DNA from: Clostridia bacterium
Lineage (GTDB): Bacteria; Bacillota_A; Clostridia; Christensenellales; Aristaeellaceae
DNA: 7,713 bases
Assembly: GCA_009783365.1 (NCBI GenBank)
Contig: WRHG01000085.1
Span: 1-7,713, forward strand
Reading direction: 5' to 3'
In this document: one piece after another, positions 6,248 to 7,713 of the stretch
Position numbering within the stretch: position 1 is the stretch's first letter
How the letters are laid out: each line of letters opens with the position of its first letter
Translations under genes and position numbers: made by a program
The notes under the pieces: generated by a model
What the model was told of the DNA's origin: nothing
Seen by the model: only the letters and a program-made list of their open reading frames with translations
Database searches by the model: none

Positions 6248-7171
6248 CTACCATCCAAACAGCCTTGCCGTGTTCTCCATCACCGCACGGCTGAGGGCTT
6301 CCGGGGAAATTCCTTTGAGCTCCGCCACTTTTTCCCCGACAAAACGCACATTGGCGGGTTCGTTCCGTTTGCCCCGCATAGGTTCCGGCGCCAGGTACGG
6401 GCTGTCGGTCTCCACCAGCAACCTGTCCAGCGGGCAGCAGGCCGCTACTTCCTTTAGTTTTCTGGCGTTATGAAAGGTCACCGGCCCCGCGAAGGACAGG
6501 TAAAAGCCCATGTTCAGATACTGCTTCGCGCTCTCCAAACTGCCGCTGTAGCAATGGAGCACGCCGGGAGCCAGGCGGTCCCTCCGTTCCTTCAGCACGG
6601 GAAGCACATCACCGTGAGCGTCCCGGATGTGAAGGATCACCGGCGTCCGGCGCGCACACGCGAAATCCAGCTGGGCCGTGAAAGCCTCCCGCTGCTGTTC
6701 CCGGGTGGAATGATCATAGTAGTAGTCCAGGCCGATTTCACCCACCGCTACCACCCGCGGCAAAGCCAGCCATTCCGCCATCCGGTCCAAATCCTCCCGC
6801 TTAAAAAACCGGGCTTCATGGGGATGTACGCCCACCGCCAGGGCGATGCGCCTGCCGGGGATATTGCCGCCGAATCCGCCTCCGGGCTGGGCCTGTTCCC
6901 CATCCGTGACGCTTGCGGGCGGGGCGGAGGGGAAAACCCGCCCGCCCTTTGCGGATTGAATTGCCGACGCTTCTGTCATGGCCACTATTTTTTCACTGGT
7001 TTCCATATCACAGCCCACCAAAAGACATCCGGTGACCGAATGCTCCGCCATGCGCCGCAGCACCGCGTCCAAATCCCCCGCGAAACGCTCATCCTCCAGA
7101 TGGCAGTGGGAGTCGAACCATTCCGCCTTATTCACCGTTTCCACCTCATCATCCCGCCCCCGCACAGTCAT
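6248..7171 (-). CDS. tatD: TatD-family metal-dependent deoxyribonuclease
   Basis: This is a TIM-barrel hydrolase of the TatD (YabD/YcfH) family. Characterised members are metal-dependent DNases that trim 3' ends. All metal ligands are present: H22 and H24 (FDSHCHLED), E145 (VGEIGLDYYYD), H181 (ILHIRDAH), H206 (LHCYSG) and D256 (VETDSPYLAP). The C-terminal RNEPANVRFV and NTARLFGW are also typical. At 307 residues it is longer than the usual 255-265. Part of this is an N-terminal extension before the conserved FDSHCHL, and part is a low-complexity insertion at about residues 72-107, before RRIALAVGVHPHE. The ATG at 7171 has only a weak ribosome binding site. GTG at 7135 has AGGTGG 5 bases upstream and would give a 295-residue protein with a more normal N-terminus; either start is possible. 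It lies 48 bases after metG, a common pairing in Bacillota, and is probably co-transcribed. Confidence 0.92.
   Translation of the reverse strand: MTVRGRDDEVETVNKAEWFDSHCHLEDERFAGDLDAVLRRMAEHSVTGCLLVGCDMETSEKIVAMTEASAIQSAKGGRVFPSAPPASVTDGEQAQPGGGFGGNIPGRRIALAVGVHPHEARFFKREDLDRMAEWLALPRVVAVGEIGLDYYYDHSTREQQREAFTAQLDFACARRTPVILHIRDAHGDVLPVLKERRDRLAPGVLHCYSGSLESAKQYLNMGFYLSFAGPVTFHNARKLKEVAACCPLDRLLVETDSPYLAPEPMRGKRNEPANVRFVGEKVAELKGISPEALSRAVMENTARLFGW
6915..6945. repeat. Perfect 9-bp GC palindrome inside the tatD insertion
   Basis: GCGGGCGGG at 6915-6923 pairs with CCCGCCCGC at 6937-6945 over a 13-base loop. It encodes about residues 76-86 of the TatD insertion (around GGRVFPSAPPAS). It would make a strong hairpin in the tatD mRNA, but no T tract follows on the coding strand, so it is not an intrinsic terminator for the operon. 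It could mark a small palindromic element inserted in frame, or be a chance product of GC-rich low-complexity sequence. Confidence 0.6.
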
Positions 7172-7219
7172 GAGCTTGCCCCGCCGGAACGGGAGGCGCA
7201 GCTTGCGGCAGGCATCCCG

Positions 7220-7713
7220 TTACTTTATTTCAGCGCCGTCCGCTGTGCCCTCCTGGACCGTCACCAGCCTCAGCGTCTCTTCGCCGCCCTCCCCTTCGCC
7301 GGAAGCGCACAGGATCATGCCTTCGCTCAGGATACCCCTCAGTTTTGCGGGCTTCAGGTTGCTTACCAACACCACCTGCCGGTTCACCATCTCATGAGGG
7401 GCGTAATGCTTGGCGATGCCGCTGACCACAGTGCGCCGGGGTTCGCTCTCTCCCAGGGAAAGGACCAGTTTCAGCAGTTTGTCACTTTTTTCAACCTTCT
7501 CCGCGGCCAGCACCCGGGCGGCCCGCAACCGTACCTTGGCAAAGTCGTCAATGGAGATCAGCGCCGGTCCGGCGATCTCCGGTTCCCCATCCGCAGGCGG
7601 GGTTGCCCGAGCTTCTTGAACAGCAGGCGCGGCCTCAGGCCCCTTCGTCATCTCTTTGGCGACATCAATACGCGGGAACAGGGCCTCGCCCTTTTGTACC
7701 TTCACGCCCGAAG
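7220..7713 (-). CDS. metG: Methionyl-tRNA synthetase, C-terminal part (start lies beyond the right edge)
   Basis: The visible 164 residues are the end of methionyl-tRNA synthetase, which charges tRNA-Met. The frame is open to the right edge, so the catalytic and anticodon-binding domains lie outside. The fragment starts SGVKVQKGEALFPRID, matching the FPRI segment that closes the main body of MetG. An Ala/Pro-rich linker follows (about EMTKGPEAAPAVQEARATPPADGEPEIAG). Then comes the dimerising tRNA-binding OB-fold domain: ISIDDFAKVRLRAARVLAAEKVEKSDKLLKLVLSLGESEPRRTVVSGIAKHY and VVLVSNLKPAKLRGILSEGMILCAS. This C-terminal domain also occurs as a free protein (Arc1p/EMAP-II/CsaA-like), but the FPRI segment fused to it points to MetG. 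It sits directly upstream of tatD in the same direction. Confidence 0.93.
   Translation of the reverse strand, partial: SGVKVQKGEALFPRIDVAKEMTKGPEAAPAVQEARATPPADGEPEIAGPALISIDDFAKVRLRAARVLAAEKVEKSDKLLKLVLSLGESEPRRTVVSGIAKHYAPHEMVNRQVVLVSNLKPAKLRGILSEGMILCASGEGEGGEETLRLVTVQEGTADGAEIK

Noticed and set aside
7562..7574. Palindrome CGCCGG-T-CCGGCG in metG
   Set aside because: It is short, lies within coding sequence for the linker-domain junction, and is expected by chance in GC-rich DNA.

Overview
The window looks like chromosomal DNA of a moderately GC-rich member of the Bacillota, probably class Clostridia. This rests on strong AGGAGG-type ribosome binding sites at most genes, near-consensus sigma-A promoters, a metG-tatD gene pair, and an operon of an SPFH protein, an Arc-like protein and an ABC-2 exporter of a kind I associate with Clostridia. 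The genus cannot be fixed from the sequence alone. No RNA gene, insertion sequence, phage gene or CRISPR array is visible.

Layout. (1) Positions 1-2547, minus strand: a tight operon transcribed leftwards. In order it encodes an SPFH/band-7 membrane protein, a 64-residue Arc-like ribbon-helix-helix protein, an ABC exporter ATPase, and an ABC-2 permease that runs off the left edge. (2) Positions 2548-2822: the only sizeable intergenic region. It holds two divergent near-consensus promoters, a perfect 19-bp palindrome over the predicted start site of the SPFH operon, and a leader of about 110 nt before the rightward operon. (3) Positions 2823-6204, plus strand: a three-gene cell-surface sugar operon with a WbaP-type polyprenyl-phosphate sugar-1-phosphate transferase, a sugar nucleotidyltransferase-like protein and a GalE-type epimerase. 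(4) Positions 6205-7713, minus strand: convergent to galE, with a TatD-family metal-dependent DNase preceded by the C-terminal part of methionyl-tRNA synthetase, which enters from the right edge.

How the genes may work together. The left operon probably encodes one membrane system: an exporter of unknown substrate plus an SPFH scaffold, with an operator at the promoter and a candidate DNA-binding protein inside the operon. The middle operon can be read as a start module for a surface glycan: the nucleotidyltransferase and GalE would supply an activated sugar, and the transferase would load the first sugar phosphate on the lipid carrier. No glycosyltransferase, flippase or polymerase lies in the window, so those steps would be encoded elsewhere. 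The right block is housekeeping.

The most unusual signals are the operator/promoter arrangement at 2579-2631, the mirrored divergent promoters, and an in-frame low-complexity insertion in tatD that carries a perfect 9-bp GC hairpin and shares a short segment with the metG linker. None of these proves a new system; each is stated with a test.
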